Shown here piece after piece: positions 6,046-6,477 of a stretch of DNA of 6,477 nt; the first letter of the stretch is position 1; each line of letters opens with the position of its first letter. This DNA comes from Bacteroidota bacterium. GTDB taxonomy: Bacteria > Bacteroidota > Bacteroidia > Flavobacteriales > Weeksellaceae. Both the position numbers and the translations under genes were made by a program. The stretch lies in assembly GCA_023426625.1 (NCBI GenBank), contig JAFAAJ010000240.1, forward strand, positions 1-6,477, written 5' to 3'. The notes under the pieces are model-generated. The model did no database searches and was not told the origin of the DNA. It was given only the letters and a program-made list of their open reading frames with translations.

Positions 6046-6477
6046 ATGAGCAACAGAATATTATTAGTAGAGGACGACCAAAGTTTTGGTGCTGTACTGA
6101 AAGATTATTTAACGATAAATAATTTTGATGTTACCCTTGCAACAGATGGAGAACAGGGATTGAAGGAATTTACGGAGAATGAATTCGACATCTGTATTTT
6201 CGATGTGATGATGCCTAAAAAGGACGGATTCTCATTGGCTGAAGATGTAAAGAAGATCGATAAAAATACACCTATCATTTTCCTTACAGCAAGAAATATG
6301 AGGGAAGATATTTTAAAAGGATATCAACTGGGTGCAGATGATTACATCACGAAACCTTTTGATACGGAATTACTTTTATACAAGATCAAAGCTATTCTCC
6401 AAAGAAGTTCCACTTTGGAAAATGAAGAACAGGAACAGTTCAAGATCAGCAATATCTTTTTCGATTCTATGCTGAGA
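6046..6477 (+). CDS. OmpR-type response regulator, RprY-like (3' end outside window)
   Basis: The frame starts at ATG 6046 and stays open to the window edge, giving 144 residues. The receiver domain spans about 4-118: acidic pair Asp10-Asp11 in LLVEDD, phospho-acceptor Asp53 in FDVMMPKKDG, Thr81 in FLTAR, Tyr100 as the aromatic switch residue, and Lys103 in DDYITKPF. All residues needed for phosphorylation are therefore present. After a Glu/Gln-rich linker (about 119-132), FKISNIFFDSMLR looks like the first strands of an OmpR/PhoB winged-helix DNA-binding domain, the rest of which is cut off. It should be the transcriptional regulator partnered by the kinase 78 bases upstream and resembles Bacteroides RprY as I remember it. 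Target genes cannot be told from the window. No Shine-Dalgarno sequence is seen; the start is fixed by the standard receiver-domain opening MSNRILLVEDD. Confidence 0.93.
   Translation, partial: MSNRILLVEDDQSFGAVLKDYLTINNFDVTLATDGEQGLKEFTENEFDICIFDVMMPKKDGFSLAEDVKKIDKNTPIIFLTARNMREDILKGYQLGADDYITKPFDTELLLYKIKAILQRSSTLENEEQEQFKISNIFFDSMLR

Noticed and set aside
6046..6477. Truncated or broken response regulator
   Set aside because: The lack of a stop is due to the window edge; the receiver domain is intact and the frame is open to the last base.
1..6477. A hidden defence, mobile or otherwise new multi-gene system
   Set aside because: All genes but one fall into familiar families, there are no target-site duplications, direct-repeat arrays, integrase or transposase genes, and base composition looks even across the window.

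Overview
The window looks like ordinary chromosomal DNA from a member of the Flavobacteriia, most likely Chryseobacterium or a close relative in the Weeksellaceae. The reasons are: AT-rich DNA with strongly A/T-biased intergenic regions; no clear Shine-Dalgarno sequences before the starts; TAnnTTTG-type -7 promoter elements; a DUF4271 membrane protein next to a Bacteroidetes-style HemD; and a RprX/RprY-like histidine kinase and response regulator pair. The genus is inferred from style and remembered family resemblance, not from a search.

Layout. (1) At 1-1180, the 3' part of a DUF4271-type integral membrane protein is followed 8 bases later by a uroporphyrinogen-III synthase (hemD); the pair ends at an intrinsic terminator (1204-1240). 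(2) At 1244-3675, an oligopeptidase B (S9 family, 681 aa, complete catalytic triad Ser534/Asp619/His654) has its own candidate promoter and is followed by a 113-aa uncharacterised protein, probably in the same transcript. (3) At 3684-3720, a perfect 18-bp inverted repeat sits between two convergent genes and probably terminates both. (4) At 3726-4217 on the minus strand is an SRPBCC/AHSA1-like protein. (5) A 199-bp divergent intergenic region (4218-4416) holds promoter candidates for both directions. (6) From 4417 to the right edge there is a two-component system: a two-TM sensor kinase with a large extracytoplasmic domain and no evident HAMP domain, then an OmpR-type response regulator cut off by the window end after 144 residues.

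How the parts relate. Only the kinase/regulator pair has a clear functional link: the kinase should phosphorylate Asp53 of the regulator. The DUF4271-hemD pairing suggests a membrane protein co-expressed with tetrapyrrole synthesis, but what the membrane protein does is unknown. Oligopeptidase B, the 113-aa protein and the SRPBCC protein look like independent housekeeping or accessory functions.

I found no mobile element, CRISPR array, tRNA, rRNA, phage gene or defence cassette. I do not see a convincing new multi-gene system here. The points most worth checking are two substitutions at the remembered specificity positions of oligopeptidase B, the uncharacterised sensor domain, the DUF4271-hemD link, and the AT-rich repeat with a 16-codon ORF between kinase and regulator.
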